From Nitratidesulfovibrio sp. (GTDB lineage: Bacteria; Desulfobacterota; Desulfovibrionia; Desulfovibrionales; Desulfovibrionaceae), in NCBI RefSeq assembly GCF_040373385.1, contig NZ_JBDXXH010000001.1, forward strand, positions 372,675 to 436,674: DNA of 64,000 nucleotides. Reading direction: 5' to 3'. The position numbers were made by a program, and so were the translations under genes. Below the pieces are notes generated by a model, which was given only the letters and a program-made list of their open reading frames with translations, ran no database searches and was not told the origin of the DNA. Shown piece by piece: positions 29,119-38,020 of this stretch (its first letter is position 1; every line of letters begins with the position of its first letter).

Positions 29119-30267
29119 ATGACGTGGAACAGTATGAAACTGACGCGGCGAAGGATGCTGACGCTGGTGGGCCTGTCATGCGCGGCGGCGGGGTCCTGCG
29201 CGCTCCAGCCCAAGATCGGCCCGCTTCCTGATGGGCAACGGCTGGAACGCATCAGGACTTCGCCGAACCATGCAGGCGGCGAGTTTCACAACCAACTGCC
29301 CACAGAACTCTTCACCGGCGAAGGGGGAAAGGTGTCCTCCATGTGGGACTTCCTGTTCGTGCCCAAGGACCGGCTGAAGCCGGACCATCCCCTGCCCATG
29401 GTCGGCACGGATTTAAGGGCATTGGCGGGGCGTGACGAGGCCGCGGTCTGGTTGGGGCACTCGTCGCTTTTCCTGCGCACCGGCGACCACACCGTTCTGA
29501 TCGACCCCGTGTTCGGCTCCTATGCGGCTCCGTTCTTTTTCATGAACAGGGCCTTTGGCGGAGATTACCCCTACGCAGCCCACGCGATGCCGGAGATCGA
29601 CTGCCTTATCATTTCCCACGACCATTGGGACCATCTGGACCATGCGACGCTGACCGCCCTGCGCCCCAAGGTGAAGGCCGTCGTCTGCCCGCTGGGCGTC
29701 GGTGCCATCCTGGAGGAATGGGGATTCGATCCGGCCATCATCCACGAGGCCGACTGGTACGAAAGTGTACAGGCCGGGCGGAACCTGCTCGTCCACGTTT
29801 TGCCGGCGCGGCACTTTTCGGGCCGCTGGATCAGCCGCAACAAGACACTCTGGGCAGGCTTCATGATCGAAACGGCCGGGCGCAGGGTGTTCTACAGTGG
29901 CGATAGTGGGTACGGCCCTCATTTTGCGCAGATTGGCGAGAGATTCGGCACGGTGGACCTGGCCATCATGGAAAATGGGCAATACGACCCGAACTGGAAA
30001 AACATCCACATGATGCCGGAAGAAGCGGTTCAGGGGGCGATGGACCTTCGCGCGCGGGCTCTGCTGCCGGTCCACTCCGGGCGGTTCTGCATATCCAACC
30101 ATGCCTGGGATGCCCCCTATGAAAGGATTGCCGCTGCAAGCGCGGAGAAGCCTTTCAGGCTGCTGACCCCGCGCATCGGTGAAGTGGTCGACATGGACAA
30201 CGAGTCGCAACTGTTCGACGCTTGGTGGAAAACCACGAAGCAGGCCGATGGCCGCATGTCAGGATAG
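29119..30267 (+). CDS. Exported metallo-beta-lactamase-fold hydrolase (NAPE-PLD/UlaG-like)
   Basis: A 382-aa protein. The N-terminus (MKLTRRRMLTLVGLSCAAAG, start at residue 6, then SCAL) is a signal with a Cys that fits a lipoprotein, and the RRR could allow Tat export. The catalytic part has SHDHWDHLDH (HxHxDH), FYSGDSGY (Asp ligand) and PVHSGRFC (last His), the dinuclear zinc site of this fold. AVWLGHSSLFLRTGD near 110 is typical of the NAPE-PLD-like and UlaG-like group, whose members hydrolyse lipid phosphodiesters or sugar lactones. The substrate is unknown. A longer start at 29119 has a weak ribosome-binding site; the ATG at 29134 is an alternative. Confidence 0.82.
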   Translation: MTWNSMKLTRRRMLTLVGLSCAAAGSCALQPKIGPLPDGQRLERIRTSPNHAGGEFHNQLPTELFTGEGGKVSSMWDFLFVPKDRLKPDHPLPMVGTDLRALAGRDEAAVWLGHSSLFLRTGDHTVLIDPVFGSYAAPFFFMNRAFGGDYPYAAHAMPEIDCLIISHDHWDHLDHATLTALRPKVKAVVCPLGVGAILEEWGFDPAIIHEADWYESVQAGRNLLVHVLPARHFSGRWISRNKTLWAGFMIETAGRRVFYSGDSGYGPHFAQIGERFGTVDLAIMENGQYDPNWKNIHMMPEEAVQGAMDLRARALLPVHSGRFCISNHAWDAPYERIAAASAEKPFRLLTPRIGEVVDMDNESQLFDAWWKTTKQADGRMSG

Positions 30268-30406
30268 GAATCGGACCGAGTTGGCGGCATGCACGTTCGG
30301 AACGGCGGCCATCACCGCCATCGTCGGCGCGGGGACCCTGGCGATGTTTGAGGTACTGCCGGGCATGGCCATGTTCCCGGACTGGATCGCCAAGGCCATC
30401 TTGTAG
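30248..30406 (+). CDS. Possible small hydrophobic protein, overlapping the hydrolase stop
   Basis: The 52-codon frame ATG 30248 to TAG 30404-30406 encodes a polar start and a hydrophobic stretch (AITAIVGAGTLAMFEVLPG). It overlaps the preceding stop by 20 nt. No ribosome-binding site is clear. It could be a remnant of a membrane protein. I do not recognise it. Confidence 0.3.
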   Translation: MAACQDRNRTELAACTFGTAAITAIVGAGTLAMFEVLPGMAMFPDWIAKAIL

Positions 30407-30547
30407 GTGGCCAGGTACTTCAACAACAGGTGGACACTCCACCATGTGGCGGAAAGCGGTGCGTGAACGCATCGTGAAGCCCACAGGAGATGGCGGCATG
30501 CCCGGCATGCGGTTGAACGCGGCGCCGTATTCCCTCGCGCAGGCTTG

Positions 30548-30556
30548 TGCTAGAAT
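30548..30556 (+). promoter_or_regulatory. Extended -10 promoter of the AraC-family gene
   Basis: TG-C-TAGAAT is an extended -10 match 26 nt before the ATG. Overlapping the expected start site is TTCAGCCAGAA, a weak relative of the regulon half-site, which would suit self-repression. No -35 is evident. Confidence 0.4.
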
Positions 30557-30581
30557 TCAGCCAGAACAAGGAGGAACCCCC

Positions 30582-31574
30582 ATGGCAGAGCATGAACTCA
30601 CCAGCGAATCCGTTCCGGCAGCTTCCGAGGACATGACCGCCTTGCGCCAGTCGCTGGCGGAGACCATCGGGCGGCTCACCGCAAAGGCGCATCGCGTCAT
30701 CACCCCCATCCCGGCCCTTTCACTGGGGCGCTGGGAGGCCCCTACCGAACAGACCAGCTACATGCACGAACCCAGTCTGTGCCTAGTGGCCCAAGGGGCC
30801 AAGCGTGTCCTGCTGGGGGAGGAATTGTACACCTATGACGCGGACCACTATCTGATCGCTTCGGTGGATCTGCCCATAGTTGCCCAGGTTATCGAGGCAA
30901 GCCCGGAAAAACCCTATCTTGGACTGATGCTGAAGCTTGACCCCCGGATGATTTCGCAGCTTCTGGTGGACAGCAAGCTGCCCATGCCCCGGGTGCAACA
31001 GACCAGCCGGGGCATGGCCGTGAGCCGGGTCAATGAAAGCATGCTCAGTGCGTTTCAGCGGATGCTGGCGCTTCTGGACGTGCCGGAGGACATTCCGATT
31101 CTTGCCCCCCTGATCCAGAAGGAGATCGTCTACCGCCTGCTTGTCGGTGATCAGGGGCCCCGCCTGAGGCAACTCGGGGCCATAGGCACCCAGAGCAACA
31201 CCCTTGCGCTGGCCATCGAATGGCTGAAGGAAAACTACACCCGGCCGTTGCGCGTCGAGGATCTGGCGGGGTACGCCCGGATGAGCACCTCGGCCTTTCA
31301 TCGCCATTTCCGGGAACTGACGGCCATGAGTCCGTTGCAGTTCCAGAAGCGGCTGAGGCTCCACGAAGCGCGGCGAATGATGTTCGCGGAGCATCTGGAT
31401 GCCGCATCGGCGGCGTTCAAGGTCGGCTACGAGAGCAATTCCCAGTTCAATCGTGAATACAGCCGCCTCTTCGGTGCGCCGCCCCTGCGCGACATCAAGG
31501 GGCTGCGGTGGCAAACAGCAGACCCGAGGCTGCTGAGCGCCACGGCGGAGAGCATCACCGCCCGTGATGTCTAG
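30582..31574 (+). CDS. AraC-family regulator with AraC_N (YqhC-like) domain
   Basis: A 330-aa protein. Residues about 35-190 match the AraC_N effector domain (TSYMHEPSLCLVAQGAKRVL, then LASVDLPIVAQV), and about 215-310 hold two helix-turn-helix units (VEDLAGYARMSTSAFHRHFR; AAFKVGYESNSQFNREYSRL). E. coli YqhC, of the same domain type, activates aldehyde reductase genes (yqhD, dkgA) in response to reactive aldehydes. AAGGAGG precedes the ATG at 30582; the longer open frame from 30222 is not used. The gene lies in the middle of five units preceded by a tandem 11-bp direct repeat, the usual shape of an AraC-family operator, so it is the best candidate to control them. Confidence 0.88.
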   Translation: MAEHELTSESVPAASEDMTALRQSLAETIGRLTAKAHRVITPIPALSLGRWEAPTEQTSYMHEPSLCLVAQGAKRVLLGEELYTYDADHYLIASVDLPIVAQVIEASPEKPYLGLMLKLDPRMISQLLVDSKLPMPRVQQTSRGMAVSRVNESMLSAFQRMLALLDVPEDIPILAPLIQKEIVYRLLVGDQGPRLRQLGAIGTQSNTLALAIEWLKENYTRPLRVEDLAGYARMSTSAFHRHFRELTAMSPLQFQKRLRLHEARRMMFAEHLDAASAAFKVGYESNSQFNREYSRLFGAPPLRDIKGLRWQTADPRLLSATAESITARDV

Positions 31575-31596
31575 CCATACGTAGCGAATGCATCGA

Positions 31597-31615
31597 GGGG
31601 GGGAATGCCCCCCCC
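31597..31615 (+). terminator. G-run/C-run hairpin after the AraC-family gene
   Basis: A run of seven G (31597-31603) faces eight C (31608-31615), flanked by complementary GCAT/ATGC-like words, followed by TT. Located 23 nt after the stop. Confidence 0.5.
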
Positions 31616-31998
31616 TTGCATCATGATGCTTGGCGGGGCATGTCGATACACCGGATACCCGCCCGCCTGCCCGGCTCCCCGCACACCCTGTCTGCCCCGC
31701 CAGAAAGCCCAATTCCGGGGCAGATGGCATCCCGTCACACGTCCTGGGCTTCGCGCCCCGTCCCCGCCTGCATCATCCGCCCCCCCCCATTTCCGCCCCG
31801 TCATGCGCGCGGCATGTCAGGCGGCCCGGATCGTGCGGCGCGTTTCGCCGTGACGCCTCGTGGAAGTAAGGAGTGCGCACGGGTTGGCTCCTTTTCGCAA
31901 AAATTCTTCTGGGGGCAGCCTGCCGGAATCCTTCGCTTGCGCCCGCAACGGCGCTTGCGGATGGACTCCCGGAATTCCAGTCCATTCCGGTGAAAAGA
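31616..31998. other. 383-nt interval without a convincing gene
   Basis: Several C- and G-rich frames are open but none has a recognisable product or ribosome-binding site. The interval ends at regulon element D. Confidence 0.4.
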
Positions 31999-32033
31999 GG
32001 AATAGGCAACAAGCAGGCAGGATCGTATCTGGA
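31999..32033 (+). promoter_or_regulatory. Regulon element, copy D (before the exported flavodoxin)
   Basis: Half-site 1 TAGGCAACAAG is imperfect; half-site 2 CAGGCAGGATC is perfect; then GTATCTGGA. The next start is 65 nt downstream at 32099. Confidence 0.62.
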
Positions 32034-32098
32034 GGGCGGCCGAAGCCGTGGGTATATCTTCCAGTGAAAAAAACGCGATTGCGCACAAAGGAGCCGCA

Positions 32099-32737
32099 AT
32101 GAAAGACCAGCACGTCATAGACCGGGTTGCCCGCGAGCAACGGCGCCGTACCCTGAAGTTCGTCGCCGCGGGACTGTTCGCCAGCCATTTTCCTGCGGCG
32201 CTTTCCTCCCTGGCGGCAAACACTGTGGCGGGAGAGGAAGGCAAAGGGGGCAGCATGCCAAGAATATTGATCGCCTACTACTCCAGAACCGGCAATACCC
32301 GCGCCATCGCCGCGCACATCCAGTCCCTTGTCGGCGGGGAGAACTTCGAGATTCAGACTGTCGTCCCGTATCCCGACGAGTACAAGGCGACGACGGTGCA
32401 GGCCAAGAAGGAACTCGAAGCGGGATACAAGCCTCCGTTGCGCGGCAAGGTCGAAAACATCGCACCGTATGACGTGGTGTTCATCGGTTCACCGAACTGG
32501 TGGGGCACCATCGCGCCGCCGGTGATGACCTTCCTGTCCGAGCACGACCTGTCGGGCAAGATCGTTGCCCCGTTCATCACCCACGAAGGAAGCGCCTTGG
32601 GCAGAAGCATGGGGGATGTCAGGGCGCTGTGCCCCAATTCGACGGTGGTCGAAGGGCTTGCCGTCCGGGGCAGCCGGGCTGCCTCCGCGAAAGACGAGGT
32701 CGCCGCATGGCTGCGTGCGACGGGAATTCAGAAATAG
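32099..32737 (+). CDS. Flavodoxin-like protein with a twin-arginine signal
   Basis: A 212-aa protein. Residues about 14-45 read EQRRRTLKFVAAGLFASHF, a twin-arginine signal-like start, and then the flavodoxin fold begins (MPRILIAYYSRTGNTRAIAA, the FMN phosphate loop; FIGSPNWWGTIAPPV, the second FMN loop). An internal ATG at the MPR would give a normal cytoplasmic flavodoxin of about 160 aa, so one gene might yield two forms. AAAGGAG precedes the ATG at 32099, supporting the long form. If exported, FMN would be carried through Tat. Element D and the adjoining reductase genes place it in the redox regulon. Confidence 0.8.
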   Translation: MKDQHVIDRVAREQRRRTLKFVAAGLFASHFPAALSSLAANTVAGEEGKGGSMPRILIAYYSRTGNTRAIAAHIQSLVGGENFEIQTVVPYPDEYKATTVQAKKELEAGYKPPLRGKVENIAPYDVVFIGSPNWWGTIAPPVMTFLSEHDLSGKIVAPFITHEGSALGRSMGDVRALCPNSTVVEGLAVRGSRAASAKDEVAAWLRATGIQK

Positions 32738-32765
32738 CCGTTCTGGCCAATTCTGGAGGTATGCA

Positions 32766-33302
32766 ATGAAGAAGGTGCTGATTCTGGCGTCCAGCCCCCG
32801 CAAGGGCGGAAATTCCGACCTGCTGTGCGAACAGTTCATGCAGGGCGCGCACGGCGCGGGGCACGAGGTGGAGACGGTCTATTTGCGCGACAGGAAGATC
32901 GGCCATTGTCTGGGGTGCGAGCATTGCCGCCAACACGACGGAGAATGCATCCTGAAGGACGACATGGCGGGCATTCTCGATTCGATGATCGCCGCAAATG
33001 TGATCGTCTTGGCCACCCCGGTCTATTTCTACACCATGAACGGCCAGTTGAAGACCCTCATCGACAGGACCGTGGCCAAGTACACCGAGATCAGGGGCAA
33101 GGACTTTTACTTCATCGTCAGCGCAGCTGATGGCGACGAGATGATGATGGCGCGCACCATCGAGGAATTTCGTGGCTTTCTCTACTGTCTTGATGAGGTG
33201 GAGGAGCAAGGCGTGGTTCTTGGCGTTGGCGCGTGGAAGAAGGGAGATATCGTCGGAAGCCGGGCCATGTCCCACGCCCATGCGCTGGGCAGCGGAATTT
33301 AA
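32766..33302 (+). CDS. Iron-sulfur flavoprotein / FMN reductase family
   Basis: A 178-aa cytoplasmic flavoprotein. The FMN loop is ILASSPRKGGNSD (about 5-17), HCLGCEHCRQHDGEC (about 48-62) is the Cys motif, and ATPVYFYTMNGQLKTLIDR is the second FMN contact. It resembles the product at 23675 in plan but is a distinct paralog. CTGGAGG precedes the ATG. It follows the flavodoxin by 28 nt in the same unit. Confidence 0.85.
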   Translation: MKKVLILASSPRKGGNSDLLCEQFMQGAHGAGHEVETVYLRDRKIGHCLGCEHCRQHDGECILKDDMAGILDSMIAANVIVLATPVYFYTMNGQLKTLIDRTVAKYTEIRGKDFYFIVSAADGDEMMMARTIEEFRGFLYCLDEVEEQGVVLGVGAWKKGDIVGSRAMSHAHALGSGI

Positions 33303-33517
33303 GCGGCGTCTCCGCCGTCGCATTTCCTTGAAGGGACGCCCGTGGCCGAGGGGCTCGCTCCTCGCTCGTTGGTGAATGCGCTGGAGGACAAGATGGCAGC
33401 CGCCTGAGGCCATCGCGACCACTTCGCGGAACTCCGTGAACGTCTTTCGCGCCCCCACGGGGCCGCGCAGCCAGCCGAGCGCCAACACACCCGCGAACGG
33501 CAGGCCCCGGAGGTAAA
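33303..33517. other. Interval with no clear gene
   Basis: A short frame here reads LVNALEDKMAAA and ends in TGA near 33406, which might be the remnant of an oxidoreductase-type C-terminus, but I cannot support it as a gene. Confidence 0.3.
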
Positions 33518-34626
33518 ATGGATACCGACAACAAGCATGACATGCAGAGGCGCGCGTTCATCAAGGCATCCCTGTGTGCCCTGACCGGCGCTGTGGCCGT
33601 GGGCAGCGGACTGGGTGTCCCTGCGAACGCGTTGGCCGCGACCATGGAACTTCAACCGACGCCCACGGCGCCGATGGTGGTCGGATATTCCAACGGAAGC
33701 ATCGGGATGGACGCGTCACGTTTCCGAACAGAAACCTGGGGACGAAGGTAGTTGGCAACCTGTTCAAGCCTGCGGGCTTCGACGCAGGCAAGAAGTACCC
33801 AGCCATCGTCGTCACCCATCCCTTCGGCGGGGTCAAGGAACAGACCTCCGGGTTGTATGCCCTCAAGCTTGCCGAACAGGGCTTCGTCACCCTTGCGTAT
33901 GACGCCTCGTACCAGGGGGAGAGCGGTGGCGAGCCCCGGCTGATGGAAGTTCCCGCCGCTCGCCTCGGGGGCATCAGTTCCGCGATAGACTTCCTGAGCA
34001 ACCATCCCAGGTCGAACCGGACAACATCGGATCGCTGGGCATCTGTGCAGGCGGAGGCTACGCCATCAGTTCGGCGCAGACGGAACTCAGGGTCAGGGCT
34101 GTCGCCACAGTCAGCATGTTCGATCTGGGGGCCGCGCGTCGAGAGGGCATGGGTTCCATCTCATATGAAGATCGCATGAAACGACTGGGAGAGATCGGGG
34201 CGCAACGTACCCGAGAGGCGCGGGGAGAAGCCGTACGCTACATGCCGGTGGTCCCCGACTCGGACGCGCAGTTCACTGAAACCACGTCCGACCTCTACCG
34301 TGAAGGGTACGAATACTGCCGGACGAAACGCGCCCAGCATCCGAATTCACCCAACAGGTACATTTTTTCCAGTCTGGCCCAGCAGATGGCCTTCTTCCCC
34401 TTCGGCACAGGTCGAGACGATTTCGCCGTGCCCGATCCTGCTCATGGCAGGCTCAAAGGCGGTCACCCTGTTCTGGAGTGAAGAAGCGTACCAAAAGGCC
34501 AAAGACCCCAGGGAACTTTTCATCGTTGATGGCGCGACGCACATCGACATGTACGACAAGCCCCAATTCGTCACTCCCGCAGTTGCAAATCTGTCGGAGT
34601 TCTTCACGCGGAACCTTCACGTCTGA
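33518..34626 (+). pseudogene. Exported dienelactone hydrolase-family protein broken by three frameshifts
   Basis: GGAGGT precedes ATG 33518, which opens MDTDNKHDMQRRAFIKASLC, a twin-arginine signal. Read in one frame the protein stops at 33749-33751. Homologous sequence continues in the other frames: RNLGTKVVGNLFKPAGFDAG to IDFLSNHP (about 33723-34009), then EPDNIGSLGICAGGGY through LAQQMAFFPF (about 34012-34400), then ILLMAGSKAVTLFW to the end RNLHV (stop 34624-34626). The nucleophile Cys motif GICAGG is intact. Three shifts in 1.1 kb make a pseudogene likely; sequencing error is possible. The intact ancestor would be a Tat-exported alpha/beta hydrolase in the redox island. Confidence 0.75.
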
Positions 34627-34810
34627 TCGGCGGGGCGCAGGGGAAGGGTACGCACCCATTTCATCCCGCCGTATCCACTTCGAACGTGGATGCTGCATCC
34701 GGCAGTCCACATGTCGCAAGGCTTCCAATGGTTCCGACGAAGAGTCCATCCCGCATTCAAATGAAGTCGAGGAAACGGACGACGAGCATACCAGTCCGAG
34801 AGAGGCGCCG

Positions 34811-36256
34811 ATGCAGAAGAAAAAAGTCGATGGTGAAAACAAAGCCGCCAAGCAGAAGGAGCGCGCTCCGGGCGTTTCCCGGCGCACGCTGCTGAAGGCC
34901 GCAGGGGCGGGAGTAACAGGCGGGGCCGTGCTGTACAGCCTCGACAAACTCAGGCTGTTGCCCAGTTTCGAAGCTCTGTTGCCGGAGCCCCCCACCGACA
35001 GGATGACCTGTCGTGTACATCCCGGAAGCGGTGACAAGGTGTCCCTTCTGGGGTTCGGGTGCATGCGCTTTCCCATGCTACCAGATGCATCCGGCCCGAG
35101 CGGCACGGAAATAGATGAAGCCGTCGCGTTCGGCTTGGTGGATTATGCTCTGGCGCACGGGGTCAACTATTTCGACACGGCCTACACCTACCACCGGGGC
35201 ATGTCCGAAGTCATGATCGGCAAAGCCCTGAAGCGGCACCCCCGTGAGCGTTTCTACCTGGCCACCAAGATGCCGGGCAGGCTTAACCCCACCCTGGCGC
35301 AGGCCAAGGAGATGTTCGAGACGCAGCTCGGCAGGTGCCAAGTTGAATACTTCGACTACTATCTGCTGCACAATCTTCAGAGCGTCGACAACTACAAGAA
35401 GGTCTACGAAGAAGAAAAAGTGCTCGACTACCTTCTGGAGCAGAAGAAGCAGGGGCGCATACGCAACCTGGGGTGGTCGTTCCACGGCGACAAGGAAATG
35501 CTGGAGTATATCCTGAGTCGTCCCGTGCAATGGGATTTCGCCCAGGTACAGTTGAATTACCACGACCTGCTCCACAAATACGACCCGCCGCCCAACATCG
35601 CGCGGTTCGTCTCCAAGAATCCCGCGCCCATCCAGTGGACATACGAGAAGATGCTGGCCAGCGGTTTGCCGCTGGTGGTCATGGAACCCTTGCTGGGGGG
35701 GCGGCTGGCGCGCTTGAACAAGAAGGCCCTGGCCGTTCTTCAGGCCGAGCGCCCGCAGGCCACCGGGGCGTCCTGGGCCCTCCGCTATGCTGCGGGCCTG
35801 CCCAACGTGCTCAGTGTTCTCAGCGGCATGACCTACATGGAACACCTGCAGGACAATCTGCGCACCTTCGCGCCGCTGGAGCCGCTTTCCGAGCAGGAAC
35901 TCCTGGTATTGAAGAAGGCGCTGGATGTCTTCCTAACGCAGTCGAATATCCGTTGCACCACCTGTGGCTACTGCATGCCCTGCCCGTATGGCGTGGATAT
36001 TCCCGCCGTGTTCGCGCACTACAACCGCTGCCTCGACGACGAACAGGTACCCAAAGGGCAGCGCGATCCGGAGTATGAGCGGGCCCGCCGCGCCTTCCTT
36101 GTGGAGTACGGGCGGGCGGTGCCGGAATTGCGTCAGGCCGCCCGGTGCACCGGGTGCAACAAATGCGTGGAGCACTGTCCGCAGATGATCCCCATTCCGG
36201 AAGAAATGGCCCGCCTGGGAAAATTCGTCGAAAACCTCAGGATACGGCAAGGGTAA
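34811..36256 (+). CDS. Tat-exported aldo/keto reductase with ferredoxin-type domain
   Basis: A 481-aa protein. SRRTLLKAAGAGVTGGAV (about 23-40) is a twin-arginine signal; the AKR barrel follows (GFGCMRFPMLP, YFDTAYTYHRGMSE, YLATKMPGR, DYYLLHNLQ). The C-terminal third has Cys clusters CTTCGYCMPCPYGVDIP and CTGCNKCVEHCP, the arrangement of AKR-ferredoxin fusions in anaerobes. It would carry out a ferredoxin- or quinol-linked reduction in the periplasm. GAGAGAGG precedes ATG 34811. It is followed after 3 nt by the NapH-like gene, probably its electron-donor partner. Confidence 0.88.
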   Translation: MQKKKVDGENKAAKQKERAPGVSRRTLLKAAGAGVTGGAVLYSLDKLRLLPSFEALLPEPPTDRMTCRVHPGSGDKVSLLGFGCMRFPMLPDASGPSGTEIDEAVAFGLVDYALAHGVNYFDTAYTYHRGMSEVMIGKALKRHPRERFYLATKMPGRLNPTLAQAKEMFETQLGRCQVEYFDYYLLHNLQSVDNYKKVYEEEKVLDYLLEQKKQGRIRNLGWSFHGDKEMLEYILSRPVQWDFAQVQLNYHDLLHKYDPPPNIARFVSKNPAPIQWTYEKMLASGLPLVVMEPLLGGRLARLNKKALAVLQAERPQATGASWALRYAAGLPNVLSVLSGMTYMEHLQDNLRTFAPLEPLSEQELLVLKKALDVFLTQSNIRCTTCGYCMPCPYGVDIPAVFAHYNRCLDDEQVPKGQRDPEYERARRAFLVEYGRAVPELRQAARCTGCNKCVEHCPQMIPIPEEMARLGKFVENLRIRQG

Positions 36257-36259
36257 GCC

Positions 36260-37717
36260 ATGCTTAGGACCATACGAGTGATTCTGGCCACGCTGTGTCT
36301 TGCCGGAATATGCCTTCTGTTCGTTGATGTTAGCGGAGAGCTTTCACCTTCGCTTGCCGTGCTGGCCCGGATGCAACTTGTCCCGGCCTTGCTTGCTGGC
36401 AGCCTGGGGGTGGTGGCCGGACTGCTTGCCCTTACGCTGGTATTCGGACGCGTATACTGTTCCGTGCTCTGCCCGCTTGGAGTGTTGCAGGATGTCATTG
36501 CCGCGCGGGGCAAGAAATACCGCTTCAGGTACGCGCCCCCACGGACAGGGTTGCGGCTGTTTGTGTTGGGAACTTTCGTGCTGGCCCTGCTGGCTGGTGT
36601 GCCGCTGGTTTTCGCAATCCTTGAGCCATATAGCGCTTTCGGGCGCATCGCCACGGACCTTCTGGCCCCCATCTGGGCAACGGGCAGTAACGCGCTGGCC
36701 TGGGCTTCCGAGCGGGCAGGCAACTACGATGTGGCTCCCACCCCGGTATGGCAGAAGGGGATGGCCGCGCTGACGGCGGCAACCGCCACCCTCGCCGTCA
36801 TCGGGGTGCTTGCATGGCGCTTAGGGCGTACCTGGTGCAACACCCTATGCCCGGTGGGCACCGTTCTTGGCCTTTTGAGCCCCCTTGCCCTGATCAGGCC
36901 CCGCCTGGATATGGCGAAGTGCGCAAACTGCGGGCTGTGCGCCCGGAGATGCAAGGCCTCGTGCATCGATGCCACCTCGGGAACCATCGACGGCAGCCGT
37001 TGCGTCAGTTGCTTCAATTGTATTGGCGCATGCCGCCACTCGGCCATCAGCTATGTGCCGACACGGAGGAAGCCGACCGACAGGCCCACAAGGGCCACAC
37101 AGCCAGACCCCGTCCGCCGCAGCATGCTTGCGGCGGCGATCGGCCTTGCCGCGCCCGTTCCGGCTCTGGCCAGAAGCCGTGACAAGAGCGTCCCGGCCCT
37201 GGTCCGCAAGCAGGGGCCAGAACGCCAGACCCCCATAACCCCGCCGGGGTCGCGATCCCTGCGTGCCTTCTCGGCGCGGTGCACCGGGTGTCAGCTTTGC
37301 GTTTCCGCCTGTCCCAATCAGGTTCTGAAGGCTTTCGACATAGGCAGCGGCATGCTGCAACCCACTCTGGCCTTCGAACGCGGCTATTGCCGAGTGAATT
37401 GCGTGCAATGTTCGACCGTCTGCCCCACTGGGGCCATTCGTCCCATCAGTGCGGCAGAGAAGACGGCCACGCAGATTGGGCGGGCCGTGGTGAACCTTGA
37501 CCGGTGCATCGCGACCACGGACAAGGTGGCCTGCACGGCGTGCGCGCGGAACTGCCCGCCTCGGGCCATCACGCTCGTGGGGAAGGACGACGAACCCAAA
37601 AAGCCCGTGGTGGATGCCGAGCGGTGCAACGGTTGCGGCGCGTGTGAATACGTTTGCCCCGCCCGCCCCTTGGCCGCGATCCACGTGGAGGGCAACCTTG
37701 AACACAGGCGAATCTGA
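36260..37717 (+). CDS. NapH/NosR-like membrane iron-sulfur protein
   Basis: A 485-aa inner-membrane protein. Membrane helices (about 5-25, 40-65, 95-120 and 170-200) alternate with VYCSVLCPLGV and TWCNTLCPVGTV, the Cys-rich motifs of the NapH/NosR/CcoG family. The rest holds several ferredoxin-like clusters (CANCGLCARRC, CVSCFNCIGAC, CTGCQLCVSACP, CTACARNCP, CNGCGACEYVCP). It should pass electrons from the quinol pool towards periplasmic partners such as the adjacent AKR. A Tat-like segment (VRRSMLAAAIGLAAPVPALA) lies in the middle, as in fused NapG/NapH proteins, so this may be a natural fusion. It starts 3 nt after the AKR stop. Confidence 0.85.
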   Translation: MLRTIRVILATLCLAGICLLFVDVSGELSPSLAVLARMQLVPALLAGSLGVVAGLLALTLVFGRVYCSVLCPLGVLQDVIAARGKKYRFRYAPPRTGLRLFVLGTFVLALLAGVPLVFAILEPYSAFGRIATDLLAPIWATGSNALAWASERAGNYDVAPTPVWQKGMAALTAATATLAVIGVLAWRLGRTWCNTLCPVGTVLGLLSPLALIRPRLDMAKCANCGLCARRCKASCIDATSGTIDGSRCVSCFNCIGACRHSAISYVPTRRKPTDRPTRATQPDPVRRSMLAAAIGLAAPVPALARSRDKSVPALVRKQGPERQTPITPPGSRSLRAFSARCTGCQLCVSACPNQVLKAFDIGSGMLQPTLAFERGYCRVNCVQCSTVCPTGAIRPISAAEKTATQIGRAVVNLDRCIATTDKVACTACARNCPPRAITLVGKDDEPKKPVVDAERCNGCGACEYVCPARPLAAIHVEGNLEHRRI

Positions 37718-37748
37718 TTGATACTCCCGCAACGCATGACCCCCTGCT

Positions 37749-37781
37749 GGCCCCCGGATTCATCCATTAAGTCCGGGGGCC
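37749..37781 (+). terminator. Terminator-like hairpin after the NapH-like gene
   Basis: GGCCCCCGGA (37749-37758) pairs perfectly with TCCGGGGGCC (37772-37781). A short T-containing tail follows. It lies 31 nt after the stop. Confidence 0.6.
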
Positions 37782-37915
37782 TCGTGCGTCGGGCCGAAAG
37801 CACCGCCTTGCCGCCCGCGCCAGGGGTCGACCGCCGCCTGTTGTGGGCGAAGCAACAACTGTGACAGCGATGGCTGAAGAGGATGGGGAAAGACTTCCCT
37901 GGAGCCCGCAAGGGA

Positions 37916-37950
37916 GGATCAGGCAAGGAATAGGCAGGAACATGTCTACT
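37916..37950 (+). promoter_or_regulatory. Regulon element, copy E (before the DUF362 gene)
   Basis: Half-site 1 CAGGCAAGGAA, half-site 2 TAGGCAGGAAC, then ATGTCTACT. The next start is 70 nt downstream at 38021. Confidence 0.65.
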
Positions 37951-38020
37951 CCCCCGGATGCCCGTGGCCTATCCTGCAAGGCAATGGAGCCATGTTGCCC
38001 GTTAGCACAAGGAGAAGCCC

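Noticed and set aside
30551..30566. Possible sixth regulon element before the AraC gene
   Set aside because: Only one half-site-like word, with an extra base and no second repeat; kept as a hint of self-control but not counted.
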